Source of the DNA: Tetrahymena thermophila SB210
Lineage: Eukaryota > Ciliophora > Oligohymenophorea > Hymenostomatida > Tetrahymenidae
Reading direction: 5' to 3'
DNA length: 64,000 nt
Assembly (NCBI RefSeq): GCF_000189635.1
Contig: NW_002476457.1
Coordinates: 62,001 to 126,000 of the forward strand
Part shown: positions 34,402 through 47,162 of the stretch, piece after piece
How the letters are laid out: each line of letters starts with the position of its first letter
Position numbering within the stretch: the first letter of the stretch is position 1
Notes under the pieces: generated by a model
Told to the model about the DNA's origin: nothing
Databases searched by the model: none
What the model saw: only the letters and a program-made list of their open reading frames with translations
Made by a program: the position numbers and the translations under genes

Positions 34402-37324
34402 TTTTTAGTTGTTGGCTGTTTATTGTTTTTAGTTGTTTTTTTTTTATTTAATTATTTTAAATATTGTTGTAAAAATTGCAACTATTTAAAGTTAACAAAC
34501 AGTCTTGTATGAAATATTTATTTTTTAAAAAACTTAAGTTAAAAGAAAATCAGATTACTTTTACAATAAATATATAAATAGATTTTTTAGTTTAAAGTCC
34601 GAATCAATTATGATATGTATAGAGTGACGACAGCTTATGATTTATCTTTAAATTAAATTTTTAAGATTTGTGGTAATTGAGTATGAGAAATTAATTAAAT
34701 AGTTAATAATTAAATCCTCATCAGATGGAATTTGATGAAATAATAATTAATTTTTAACTAGAAAAAAAGAGATGAAGATTACGCACGATTTGATTTCTTT
34801 AGGTACTGATTATCATATTATCATCAGAATGTTGTTATTTAAAAAAATATCACAAAATCTAGCGTTAGAGATTGAAATTTGTTTGCTTATTATAATATTT
34901 CATAAAAGTAAAATCACTGGTGTTAACATTATCAAATTACTAACTTAAATCGTCATTGAGAATGAGTCATTCACTAACATTTTAAATCTTTCCATATTTT
35001 TTTTGAAAGTCTTTTTGCACTTTTTAAAATATTTAGATTTTATAAAGACTCTAAATTAATAAAGAAATAGTTAAAAATCATTTTATTGAATATTATAAAT
35101 AAGCTAGTTTACTTTTTTATAATGTTTAAATTATTTATTTAATGATTAAGATTAAAATAAATATGTTTGTTATATAAAATATACAAAAATCTAAACTAAT
35201 ATCAAAAAAATTGTAATGCTAAAAATTAGAAAAAATATGCTTAATCTTTCAAATCTATTTGTATTACATGTAACAAGCAAATAGTAAATTTTTATTTTGT
35301 AAGGACTAAACAATAATTCATATCTGCAAAATTCAGTTAAGGAGCACATTTAACAAATTGTTTATAATGTTTGAAAAACGTAATCTTTCATTATTAAGGT
35401 GACATCACAATTTATAGCATGCTAGCGTATTACTAATTACGAATTAGACTTTACATTTAACAAGATTAAATCCTTTTTGAATTTAATTAATATATTAGCT
35501 GTTTATTATAAAAAAAGGATACACTTCAAAACAACAAAAAACAATAAAAGTATATTTAAAATTACGTATTAATTATTAATTTAAGACTTTGTCTCTGTAA
35601 TTTACAATTAATCATCATACTACAATATTTTAATCATTAATAATATTTAGGGCATATTCCTAGTTTATTTCTACATAATTATTTTAATTTTTCAAAATAT
35701 TTACTTAATCTTTTATAATTATACGAAGTATTTTTATGAGAATATTATTTTCATATAATTATTTAATTAATTAATATTATTTCACAATGATAAAAAAATA
35801 AAGTCTTGTTCAAAATGAAAGTAATTTCACACTTAAAAATAGAAATTTTGGAATATAATAAAATAAGTTAGAACTAGCTTTTAAATTGATAATTTTTTGC
35901 AAAAAAAAAAATGCCACTTATTATTATAAGTTGATTAGCAAATCTTAAATGTTTTATAATAAGTTAAGGTTTAATCATTAATTAAGTGATAAAGAATATT
36001 TATGAGTAACTTCATAAATTATAATCAATGTAATCACTCGCTGATTAATTAAAATTGAATTTTAGTTGTAAGTTAAAATTTTATGTATTACTTATATAAA
36101 TCTTATGTAACATAAGTATAAAAACAATAATAAAATGTTATAAAAATTCAAAATATATTGACTTATTTTGTACCCTTCGATAGTACATCATTAAACTATA
36201 TTGTAAAAAAAAATATTTTTTATATTTACTAGATATAAAGGATTTATTATAAATGCTACTCATCAAATAAGTTTAATTATTTAAGGTAAATAAAACAAAT
36301 ATGGATTATTTGATTAAAATAATTTCAAATAATTCATGTATATAATTTTTCAAATGCTGTTCATTGTTTAAATGTCATTTTCTTGTTTTTTTTTTATCTT
36401 TCGTTCGTGGCTTTTTAAGGGATTGGCAGTCATTTGTAAATTTACTTTATTACTAATTAATCTTATAAATTACGACAATCTGCTATTACGTAACATTTAC
36501 ATAGGGTATGTCAATATTGTTATTAATTAATAATTGGTAATAAAAAAATTCATACAAAAAATTCCATAAAAAATAGTGATAAAATATTAAGTGATTTTTG
36601 ATGTAAAAAAGAATAATTAAATATTATTCCTTAATTATTACCAAAAGTTTATCAGAAAACGATTGTTAAGCATTGAACTATTTTTTAGTGGTTAGTGATT
36701 TAAATTTACGTAATTTCATAATAAATATTCTGGAAAAACTCTTTTTTTAATATGCAAATGTTAAAGCAACTTTACTGATCTTTCGTCACTCAGAGTGACT
36801 CAACTATAATTAGATCAATGTTTTTTTAGATTAATTTTTTAAAGTATGAGAATAGATAGATAAAGTCATCTTTATATAATCTAAAGTTAAGAATTTTATA
36901 TCCTAATATAGATTCAAATAATTTTTCAATGAAAAAATAAATGTCAAATCAATAAAACTTAACATTTTTATGATTTAAAAACTCAGCAAAAAAATAATTT
37001 TGTTAAATTTATGTAGCATTAAATCAATTAATAAATATAGCAAACTTTAATGATAGCAGACTATATTATTTATTAGTAAAAGTAAAAAATATTTTTAAAA
37101 CTAAAAATTTGAGGATTTTAATGTTCTGAATTAAAAAATAATGTTCGTTCCTCTAATTTTTGATACAAGAATATTAATTGATTAAGATAATTTAAATAAA
37201 TTTTTAGATATTTTATTCTAAAAAGTAGTAAATATTAAAATAAAATATAAATGTTTTAAAACAAATTTAAACAGATAAAAATAATTTTAGTTAATGTTTT
37301 TGTTTGATAAATTAATTTTTTAAT
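34402..37324. other. intergenic spacer, about 2.9 kb
   Basis: AT-rich spacer between two lipase paralogues. No lipase remnant, RNA gene or other coding frame could be recognised in it on either strand. Confidence 0.5.
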
Positions 37325-38258
37325 TCATTGGCAAGTTAAAATAGAAGTAGCCCAATTCCAGCCAAAATAACTAAGATGGTCACGAACGCTTGCAGCAATA
37401 ATCTTACTATTTGCACATAATTTGTGTTCTGCATCTAAGCATTACTCATATTTGTTACCATCTTCAATAAATGAAGTATAAAATATTTCATGATTAGTAT
37501 GATAAAATTAGAAAGGGAAAAGAATAGGAGGTAAATGAGGAACAGGATCTGCTGCATTATTTATTCTGCCATATTATAAAGCAAAATTTTGTAAATTAAA
37601 CCAAGTTGCATATGCTTCGTTACCAACTCTTGGGGAACCATAATTATAGAAAGCATCAATAGGCTTATTTCCATTTAATTCAAAAATAATAGGCATTGAA
37701 TGAAAACTCATAGCTGCACCAAGAGAATGTCCAGTGACAAATATCTTTTTTAAATTAATAAAAAAATATTTAATTTTTTATACTAAAATAAAATCTAATT
37801 CAAAATAATACTTTTGATGAAGGATATTTTTAACGAATTTCTGTAAAGCTTTAAATAAGTTAAGATTTTAATTAATTGAACTATTTATAGAAACCTTTAT
37901 GAACATAACAATTTTCACAGAAAGGATATTAAATTTTGATAGTGTTTAAATCTGCAATCCAATTTTAGATCAACCAAGGGACAGTTCCTCTAAAGACAAC
38001 TATAATAGCATCATGATGAGCAGAATAGCCTATATATCCACTTGCCTTTAAAGTCTTGTTATACAAATAAGAGAAATCTGTAAGACCATTTGGGTTTTTT
38101 TTACAAGCAGAGCCACAATTCCATTATTATAAATATTTAGGATTACAGTAAGAAGCAAGAGAAAATCCAGCTAAGTCTTAGGCAAGTGTTTCATTATATT
38201 AAAACTATGAGCAAGAAGCTAAAAGCAAGGAAATAATTAATAAAAAAATTGATTTCAT
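37325..38258 (-). CDS. secreted class-3 lipase (copy 2)
   Basis: ATG at 38258-38256, TGA at 37327-37325. A 67-nt intron (37745-37811) leaves exactly 289 codons, 288 aa, the same length as copy 1 and its closest relative in the window. Signal peptide MKSIFLLIISLLLASCSQ. Landmarks: LAQDLAGFSLASYCNP, VVFRGTVPWLIQNW, elbow IFVTGHSLGAAMS (Ser156), NAADPVPHLPP (Asp215), FYHTNHEIFY, and DHLSYFGWNW (His272). All triad residues are present, so an active extracellular or phagosomal triacylglycerol/phospholipid hydrolase is expected. Exon 1 encodes exactly 149 residues as in copies 1 and 3. Relative to copy 1 only the intron length and surface residues differ noticeably. The spacer of about 2.9 kb to copy 1 shows no other gene. 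Confidence 0.92.
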
Positions 38259-38885
38259 ATTTATTTGTCTGTCCTTTAAAATTTAGTTTTGCTATTTTAA
38301 TTTTATTTATTAAATTCTTAAATTCAAAAATACCTCATTTCTTTATAAATCAATAATAAAATGTTATATCACCTATTACTTTCATACTTTTTTTAGAAAA
38401 ATCCCCCTCAAATTTCTAATTTTTTTCTTATAAGTATTAGTCTTATGATAATTTTTTCACTAGAAATTTTCTGAAGTAAGTAAAAATATGGTATTTTAAT
38501 TGAATATTGGTTCTAGAATAAAAGTATCTTTCTTAGTTTTGAGATAAGAATTTGCATTCTATCTTTCTTAATTTAAGAATCTTTATTTATTAAAAAATGA
38601 CGAAACAATTAACAACAGTGCGTAAATTGCTTAATATATTTTGTTGATTTTAATTAAATTTGAAATAATGTGATTTTAATATCTTGATAAAAATAAATCT
38701 ATTAATACTAGTTATAGCTATATATGAAATAATCTACCAGGTTTTTTAGGATAATATTACGATTAATTTAATATGTAGTTATTTTCTTAATTGTTATTAT
38801 TTATTTTATGGTAAAATTTTAACAATTTCAATAGAACTATTAGAACCAAATCATAAAAATGCTAAATTTAGAATGAGTCATCATT
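38259..38885. other. intergenic spacer
   Basis: AT-rich upstream region of lipase copy 2. Nothing recognisable. Confidence 0.5.
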
Positions 38886-39155
38886 ATGCATGAAAAAATT
38901 TCGAATTTTGAAGAATTATATCGTCAAATGCTGTTAATATCTTTTAACGGAAAAAATCTAAATAAAAAAATAGATTTTATAATTTTAAATAAAATCTTAG
39001 TTTAGCTTATTGAAAATAAAAATTTTACTGATTTTTAGTTTAATAATTATCTTGAAAAACGAATAATTTAAATATTTTATCAATAAAAGCAATTTGAATA
39101 GGATTTATTATTTAAGTTAGAAATAAAAATATTTATAAAACAAGCACTGCATTGA
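38886..39155 (+). CDS. possible small protein, 89 aa
   Basis: ATG at 38886 (MHEKISNFEELYRQMLLISF), TGA at 39153-39155; one uninterrupted frame with several TAA/TAG glutamines. The predicted chain is helical and charged (LVQLIENKNFTDFQFNNYL, QQKQFEQDLLFKLEIK) without signal peptide or known domain. In this base composition an open frame of 90 codons can arise by chance. What favours it is the mix of E, Q, R and F rather than plain K/N/I. It could also be an exon of a longer or decayed gene. No relative elsewhere in the window was recognised. Confidence 0.3.
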
Positions 39156-39517
39156 TAGATCTCTAATTAAAATAAACACATTTAAAGTTGACTTAATATA
39201 AGGAATAGTTTTTGGACTTGCATTTTAAAATTATATTTCTATTTTTAAATATTATTAATAGCAATAAATATGCATCATTAGTTTAATATGATGCTTAGCA
39301 AAAAGGTATAAATTTAAAATAAAATTGAAATGCTGTAGATACTTATTAATTAAAGCCAAATTTATTATTGTCTTTATTTTATAAATTATTAATTTAAATG
39401 CTTAACTTATAAAAATAAATGGCTTTCAATAAATCTTAATTAATTAAGAATTAAAGTATATTTAAATTTATTAAAATATATGTGGATTTTAAATAATAAA
39501 ACATATATTTCATGAAA
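39156..39517. other. intergenic spacer
   Basis: AT-rich stretch leading to the second tRNA. Nothing recognisable. Confidence 0.5.
39505..39517 (+). promoter_or_regulatory. conserved palindromic element directly upstream of tRNA-Asp (copy 2)
   Basis: Same ATATTTCATGAAA element in the same position as before the first tRNA. Confidence 0.45.
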
Positions 39518-39589
39518 TCCGAGATAGTATAGTGGTTAGTATTCCTGCCTGTCACGCAGGAGACCCGGGTTCAATTCCCGGTCTCGGAG
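39518..39589 (+). tRNA. tRNA-Asp (anticodon GTC), second copy
   Basis: 72-nt cloverleaf identical base for base to 28245-28316, anticodon GTC, same B-box. The upstream ATATTTCATGAAA and the downstream C plus T-run and AAAAAATT are also shared; sequence beyond that differs. Confidence 0.97.
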
Positions 39590-39590
39590 C

Positions 39591-39597
39591 TTTTTTT
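39591..39597 (+). terminator. RNA polymerase III T-run
   Basis: Seven T residues start two bases after the tRNA end. Pol III stop. Confidence 0.88.
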
Positions 39598-41502
39598 AAA
39601 AAATTTATTAAATAGTTTTTAGTTAGCTTAAATAAAATAAATATATTACTTTTCAATAAAAACTATAATTTAATTGAACTAATAAAACTTATTTAGATTA
39701 AAATAAAAAATTATAAATTATTAAATCAATATTTGGAAATAATTATTTTAAAAATTATTAAAGATATTATTTAGTTTTATATACTTAAATCTTTATGTGT
39801 ATTCAAATAATTTATTGCTTTTTGTAAAAATATAAAAAAATAATTTTTATTTATTTTGTTTAATAATTAAGCAGAGGTTAAAAATTATTATCAATTATCA
39901 TCATTTTAATTAAGTTTTTTAATTTTAGAATAATTTATATCATTCAAATAATAATTCAGTTTATTTTTTTAAAAATAAATCCAATATATAATTTTAAATT
40001 TATTTTAAGTAAAATAACTAACTTTTAAATAATAAATTATCATGTAATTCAAAACTATAAAATAAAAATAACTTTACAACCATATGCTCAACACATTTTG
40101 GTGACTAAAATATAAAAAAGCTGCTTGATAATATGAATAAAAAATGTTTAATTAATAATTATAAATGAAAAATACAATTATCTTAGTAGTAAGATTAATT
40201 TATAATTTAGTTTACTTTATTCTATTCAAATTTATTTTAAATATATGGATATCTATCTACTGAAATGAATGAATAAAACTTATATAATAAGTCAGATTAC
40301 TCTAGTTTTTTTTTTATATTACTGCATATTATACTATTGAAACTGTTAATTTCATATAAATTATCTTTTTATTACGCATTATTCTTATTTGGTAGTAGAT
40401 TATTTTGATTGAGAAATAGAATAACATAATTTTGCAATTTCAGACCTAATTCTAAAATACTTCTAGAAACCTTATATTATACATGCATTTATCTTTTCAT
40501 TGCATATTTTCTCTCAAATTAAGTATGCATCCTCTCATTTTAATTTATGGTTTCTCTAATTCTCTACCGATCTTTAATCTATTTTAGGAATGTAGAAAAT
40601 ATTGTAAAAGGTGAAATAAATGTTACTAAAGATATTGTAATATGAGTTTTTAATTTTATTTTTTTAATCAAAACATAAATTACCAAAAATATCTTTTATC
40701 ATTTAAAAAATAATAAAGTTCAAAATATTTGAATAATAATCAGAAATATTTCATAAGCATAAAGGAAGTATGTATTTTAAACTAAGTTGTTAATATTTGA
40801 TATTTAGGTAATAGTATTTGAAAATTTACTTCAAAAAGTGAAAAATGATGTTGCTCTTTCTTTAATCAGTGTGTTTTCTTATAAAAGAATTAATTAGAAT
40901 TAGATATTAACATAAGCAAGCTATTTAATGATTAAATTTATTGTTCGTTCGTTTTTTATTTGATTCATGCAAATTAATATTATTAATAGATTTATTTACT
41001 GAAGTAAATTTAATAACAAAAATACTACTTTTGTTTTAAAATTGAATGCATTTTTGTTATCATTCAAGCTATTAGATGATAAGATCTAAAATGCATTAAA
41101 ACTAAAAAGAAAAACTAATCATTTAAAAATGAGTTATTACAATCTAAAATTCATTTTTTGTTTATGGACTTTTCCATTTTTTGTAAATTAATAGATATCA
41201 TTGTTTTGTATTATGTGGATGTTAAATGCAATTAATTCATAAGAACCATTAAATTAAAGTTCGAAATTGATTTTTGTTTTTAATTTACCTAACAAATCCC
41301 AATTTATGGTAATTCCTACATAAATGACAATATACTAAAAGTGTAATTTTCTTTTTTAATTGCTTCAAATTAGTAAATTTTTTACTGAATTTTAAAAATT
41401 AAGCCATTAAGAATTATTTTTATCAAATATAAATTTTAGATACAGTTTTCGAATTATAAAATATAAATTAATTAATAAAAACAAATAAAAAAAATCAAAA
41501 TA
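39598..41502. other. intergenic spacer, about 1.9 kb
   Basis: AT-rich. I see no RNA gene and no sustained coding frame. The last part is the 5' flank of the surface-protein gene, ending in an A-rich leader. Confidence 0.5.
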
Positions 41503-43875
41503 ATGAAATCTTCTTTAAGTATATTAATTTTATTACTTTGCACTTCTTATTATAGTGTTTATGCATTAAGTAAATGCTAATGCACTGTAGATTCGACTTC
41601 TTTTCCAGGATCTAGCACTTCTCCTCCTAAAACTCTTTCTCTTTCTCCAGATGATGAAGTTATTGGGAATACTAACTTTGGAAAACTTGTAGCTGTAGGG
41701 TCAATTTAAGTGCTTTAAAAGCTTTTCCAAGTTTAAAAGCAATCTAGTGGAGGACTCAACCATAACTGTCCTTCTGGATATATCCCTATTACTCATGATG
41801 ACTTGAATTCTATTATTGCAAGATCCGATTTTAGTACTTTAATTGGATCTTAATATTTGAACCTTGACTTTACTAAAAACACTTATTACTCATCTAGCAA
41901 GGTATATCCAAATGTTACTGATGGAAGTAATAACAACGCTTATATCTATTATACTTTATCTTTGGATAAAAATAATAAACCTAATATTGATCAGGTAAAT
42001 ACATATTGGGACTCTAAAACAAAGTCTACAATCTGCAAGAAAAATTTGTAATCATTTTATGTTTCTCTAAGTGGATATGAAGGATATGATTTAGAAAAAG
42101 GAAAATCTTACTAAATGTCAGTCACCAATAAAAATGTTGTGAAGTATTATATTTATGACAACAACGGTAATAAATTTACTACTTAGACTTTTACTTATAC
42201 TTAAAATGGAAATTAATGGGGATGCGCTACCCTTAATTTTAAGTTAGAGCTATTTGGAGGAGTTATTGTCGGAGATTGTCTCTCTATATGGACTTATAAT
42301 TAGATTGCTTTCAATGCTGATTCTAGCAAATTCAATATCAACTAAATTAAAAATGTAACTTTACCAGGTGTTAAGGCTAATGTAAATAATGGATTCTTTT
42401 TTAGTCCTGGATCTGCACCTATTGCTCCAATTTTGGGAGATTCAAGTTCTTTTTATGTTTACTACTCTGATAAGAATTCAAGTAAACTATTTGTTTAGAA
42501 AATTTCTAGTGGAGGCGCTGCAATAGGATCTGCAATTGATACAAAATAAGTTGGTAATCCTTTCGATATTGTTTCCACTGATTTTGGTTTTGTTGTTATG
42601 GCTTCAGATTCTACATAAAGAGCTTTTATTTAAGCTATAAATAAAGATGGTTCTTAAAGATGGTTGAGAATACTTATGAATAACGGTTAATAGCCAAATA
42701 CACCTAAAGAATAAATTTAATTCTTTTCAGATGCTTAATGCAACTTACCTTTTGGAATGACATGCATGTTTAACCCTCATAATGGAAGACTTAATTATGC
42801 AAGAGGAAAAATTTAAGCTATATGGGCTCATTATAATCATTTCGGCGTGAATTCTAATGGAAATAGAGATGATCATACTGGTGATACTATGATCAGTTTG
42901 GATGCAGACACAGGTTTCAATTAAAATATCTTTTGGTCATGGGGTACCTCTCACTCCTTGTATTAAAATTTGCATTATGATGGTAATAATCTATATATTG
43001 CTTCACTTGGTGACGCCTATCCAATGAATATTAATTTTAAAGTATGTAATATTGATACCTATTAATGCAAAGAAAGTAGCAAGGTAGTTCAAGGAGCAAT
43101 TCCAGGAAATGGTGGTGGTTCATCTTCAGGAAGATAAGGTGGCTTCTTTAGTGTTTCTGGAAATAGAAATTAAAAGTTATTTGTGTACTAGAGAAAGGTT
43201 TGCAATGGAGGATATGCAGGAACTCCTTCAACAAACTCAGTCAACGAACTAGCAGTTATTAAATTAGATTCTTAGTTAAACTACATTTCTACTACTACAT
43301 TATTAAGTGGGGATGCAGCTGCTAGAGTTAATAGCATAAAATCTGTAGCCTACGGTAAAAATATTTTACTTGCTTACACTTAAATTCCATAGACAGAAAT
43401 ATAAAACTTCAACCGTCAAAATAGTAATTCTAAAGTAGATTAAGCTTTTGTTGCCTTGCTTAGTGGAGTTGATGGATCTTTTTTAGTAAAGCCAACATAA
43501 TTATCAACATTCTAAATAAATTCTTCTGATGATTGGAGACCACTTGAAAATGGAAGTATTGCTTATACTTACATTGATAGTAATAATTCATTAAGTATCT
43601 TCTTAGCTCCATCCTTGACAATCCCTAATTATCCAAATCCTATTAAATAGTCTGATGCCCTTTATGGATTTGGAAACTTCACTAATTCTTTAGTATAAAT
43701 TCCAGTAAATAACTACAATAATGTTTGTGCTAAGTAAGGTGATCCTAATAGGAATTTGCATGTTATTAATAGCATAACTAGCCAAATTTAGAATGAGAAT
43801 GAAAATTCATATTCCTTTTAAAAAATAATTAATAGTTTAGGAGTAATTTTAACAATATTGGCATTAAGCATATGA
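41503..43875 (+). CDS. large secreted, probably GPI-anchored surface protein (790 aa)
   Basis: Single exon, ATG at 41503, TGA at 43873-43875, exactly 791 codons with many in-frame TAA/TAG. It starts with a signal peptide (MKSSLSILILLLCTSYYSVYA) and ends with a hydrophobic tail without any following charge (IINSLGVILTILALSI), the layout of a GPI-attachment signal. The ectodomain is rich in S, T, N and G with numerous N-glycosylation sequons (NVT, NSS) and few cysteines (mostly near the N-terminus and around LPFGMTCMF). Repeated short strand-turn blocks with Asp/Gly (SLDADTGF, ASLGDAYP, AINKDGSQRW, ALLSGVDGSF) resemble beta-propeller blades, but no defined family was recognised. The codon choice (more C-ending codons) suggests good expression. 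Likely displayed on the cell or ciliary surface. No homologue in the window. Confidence 0.9.
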
Positions 43876-44637
43876 TATAGTATTTGCTTTAAAATATTTA
43901 TGTTAATTATATGTAAAAGCATTAAATATTTTTATTTTCTGGTTACTAAGTCTTTGATAAAAATAAGTGTTCAGACCAAATGTTTTCTAAAATTTTGATA
44001 AGGAATAATATTTTTTGGAAAAGTTAATTTTTAATAAATTTTTTATATTTTAAATTTTTATTATTGATTTAGATTAATAATGTTATTAATTTTAAATCAA
44101 TTAAATAAATTCAACTTTTGGGGGGTAATTTATCATCCTAGATTTATAATATATATCCTGAACACTATAAAAATTCTTATGAAAAGCCACTTTAAAAATT
44201 TTATATTAATTTAAAAATCCCTAATTATTTTGCTTTCTCTATAATTTTTGTTAAAAAAATAATATTTAAAATTAGAGTTGCAAAGTATAAAGTCGAATCT
44301 TTTTAATTTTTAATTTTTGAAGACTTTAAAAAACATAGATATTTAAAACAAAATTGAATTAAATTCTGATAATAATATTAAACAATTATTTATTATTAGA
44401 ATATTAATAATAGAAAGAAAATTTAGTTAGTTTTATTATATTATAAAATAAAATAAAATAAATAAAAATAAATAAATAAATTGTACTAATTAGCCTAAAA
44501 AATAAATAGTGTTAAATATAAATTATCGATAAATTTGTTCAAAATTTTAATTTGCTTTGGTGCATATTTGTGGATAAAAATAAAACAATAAATAAATTAA
44601 ATGAATTATATATTATTGACTTCATAAATTTAATTAA
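43876..44637. other. intergenic spacer
   Basis: AT-rich convergent spacer between the surface-protein gene and lipase copy 3. It carries an AAAT/AAAAT simple repeat at 44443-44481. No gene seen. Confidence 0.55.
44443..44481. repeat. AAAAT/AAAT simple repeat
   Basis: Consecutive ATAAA, ATAAAA and ATAA units over about 40 bases. Confidence 0.7.
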
Positions 44638-45622
44638 TCATTCACATCCAGAAGTAGCTTATGTCCAATTCCATCCGTAGTATCCTAAATGGTCATTAAT
44701 GTTTGTAGCAAGGAAAATTCTGTCTTCACAATTGTTATCTTCTGCATAGTAGCATTTAACAAATTAATTTGGATTTTAAGATACATTTGGATAGTAAACT
44801 TCATGGTTATAATGACGATAGTAAATCCATTCAGCAGGGTTCTCTGGGACAGGATCTGCACCATTAGTTACCCTTGCGTATTCGTTAGCAAAATTTTAAG
44901 TATTAAACCAAATTGCATAATCTTAATTTCCAACTCTTGGACTTCCAAAATTATAAAAAGCATTTATTTTTTAATTATTGTTTAACAAAAAAATATCTGG
45001 TAGTGATAAAGCGCCTAATGCAGCACCAAGTGAGTGTCCAGTCACAAAGACCTAATATTATTATTCAAATATAATATTAACAAAATAATCGATAATAAAT
45101 TTAATTTAATTGAAATAGTAAAATACTTATTTTTTATATTATAAGTAATATTATATCTAAAAAATAAATGTATACCAAAGCTTATGGATATAATTAACGA
45201 AGGTTTTTAAAGCTAGATATTAACTGCTATTAAATATCTTAGTAAGAGCTATAAAAGCCTGCATGAACTTAACAATTTTTACATAGAGGATATTAAGTTT
45301 TATAAAGCTTTAAATCTGTAATATAGGTTTGAATGTGAGCTGAGGTAGTACCTCTAAAAGAAATAACAATTCCATTTAGATCGGGAGAGTAGCCAATCAA
45401 GGCAGTCGCATAACTAGTTGTGTTTGTTAAAATTTAAAGATTTTGTAACCCTTACTAATTTTGTTGGCAAGCGAAACCACAATTCCAATTTGATAAATAG
45501 TTAGAAGTACAATAACTTGCAAGTGAAAAGGCGGCTAACTTTTGAGCAAGTTATTCGTTGTATGTGAATATTTAGCAAGAAGATAAAGTAATTAAAATTA
45601 AAATAGTTAATACTATTTTCAT
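44638..45622 (-). CDS. secreted class-3 lipase (copy 3, divergent)
   Basis: ATG at 45622-45620 (signal peptide MKIVLTILILITLSSCQ), TGA at 44640-44638. A 124-nt intron (45052-45175) leaves exactly 287 codons, 286 aa. The triad is intact: elbow VFVTGHSLGAALG with Ser156, NGADPVPENPAEW with Asp215, DHLGYYGWNW with His270. It differs most from the other copies. The oxyanion segment reads ISFRGTTSAHIQTY instead of VFRGTVPWLI.NW. The segment after Asp is PVPENPAEWIYYRHYNHEVYY rather than PVPHLPP. The C-terminus ends TSGCE rather than LTCQ. Those changes sit at the mouth of the active site, so a different acyl or head-group preference is a reasonable inference. Otherwise it follows the family plan, including a 149-residue first exon and the cysteines in WNCGFACQQN and CKNCQVH. 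Confidence 0.92.
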
Positions 45623-47162
45623 TTTTCAATTAAACTAATAATTAAATGGTTTGTTTTTTTTATAAAAACTTTCTAATTAATTTTTTTGCTTTCCCTTTTT
45701 AAATTAAATTATTGGCCTAATTTTTGTAAAAAAATTAGTAAGTTATTTGTATTAAAAGAAAGAATAAATTTTTAGATAAAAAAGATTTCCTCCCATCAAA
45801 ATTTATTTTTGTGTTAAGTACTGGATTTAAAAATTAATGCTAATTAAATTCTCAATTCAAGCTTTTCAATCATTTTAATCAATTACTAACCTGTATTTAA
45901 TGGATTAAAAAAACTAAATTCAATATAATTTTCTTTCAATTAGTTCATAATTAGCTGCTGAAGATTTTGCTCTTAATTTATTTAATGCTATTATACATCC
46001 AACTCGATCTATAAACAATTTTGTTTAAAAAAGCAATGAGAAAATTTATTTTTATCCTAATTAACGTTAAAAAGGTCATTCATAAAAATAATTCTTTATT
46101 TTAATGGTAGAAATAATAATTAATTGAGGTATTTTAAGATTTGTGGTGTTTTAGAATTAAGCATAATGCTTGAATAAATTTTAAACGCTCATAATAACTA
46201 GAAAATTTCTAGTAGTTTGTGATATTTTAATAAGGTGATTAACCAATATCTGAATACTTCTATTTATTTTTATTTATGGGGAAGAGAAATAATGTTGTTT
46301 GAAATTTATATATAATAGGATTATTTATTAAAAAATTTAAAATTATTTTAAAATACTGCATTAATAATAATTTAAAGCCATTTTTAGTAGGTAAATAAAT
46401 TATATCTGTAAGTAGGTGAGTTAGTTATATGTTCATTATGCTCAGAATATAAAATTCTATTTAGATTTATTTTTGGTGATTTCAATCACAAAATTTAAAT
46501 TATTTTTTTAAATAAATTTATTAAAAAATTGAAGGTAATAAAATAATTAAATTAAATATAAGATTACTAATTTATATATTCCTTTTAATATTTTATAATC
46601 TAACTCTATATCTTGAGAGATCATTTTTTTTTCTTAATTCTTAAATTTATCATATACACTTTTTTAATTAAAAATTTTAGTTATGGTTAATAATTATTTT
46701 TTTTAGAAGAATGGAGGAGTTATTTAAAAAATTAAAATTATTTCACATTATTAAAAGTTATTTAAAAATATGAAATAAATATTTGTAATTTTCTAGTATT
46801 TATTTGAATACATTTGAGCTTTTTATGGTTTCATTTAATCTGTTTAAAAACAGAAATTTCTTAATTAGTTGCTATTTTTAAATATTGGAAATTAATGTTT
46901 AGCAAGAAGTTTATTTTAAGTAGAGTTAATTTATTAATTAATTGACATATAATAATTATTAATTTTTTGATTGGGTATTTAAATTAATTATTTTTATTTA
47001 TGAATGATTGGCTAATTTCTTTATTAAAAATGATTAAATTTTTTTAAATCATAAAAAGTTGTATTTAAAATTAAGAGATAGCAATTAATTAATCAATTTT
47101 TTAAGCTAAAAAAACATATTAAAACAAAAAACACTAAATTTTGATAATAAGAAACAAAATTT
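45623..47162. other. intergenic spacer; right part belongs to a segmental duplication
   Basis: No gene seen. From about 46540 the sequence resembles the spacer at about 52900-53479 upstream of the duplicated membrane-protein gene (shared TTAATTAAAAATTTTAGTTA, GGTTTCATTTAATCT and GGAATGATTGGCTAATT-like blocks). Confidence 0.6.

Noticed and set aside
44689-44985. Plus-strand frame overlapping lipase copy 3
   Set aside because: Antisense shadow; the minus strand carries the lipase Asp and His motifs there.
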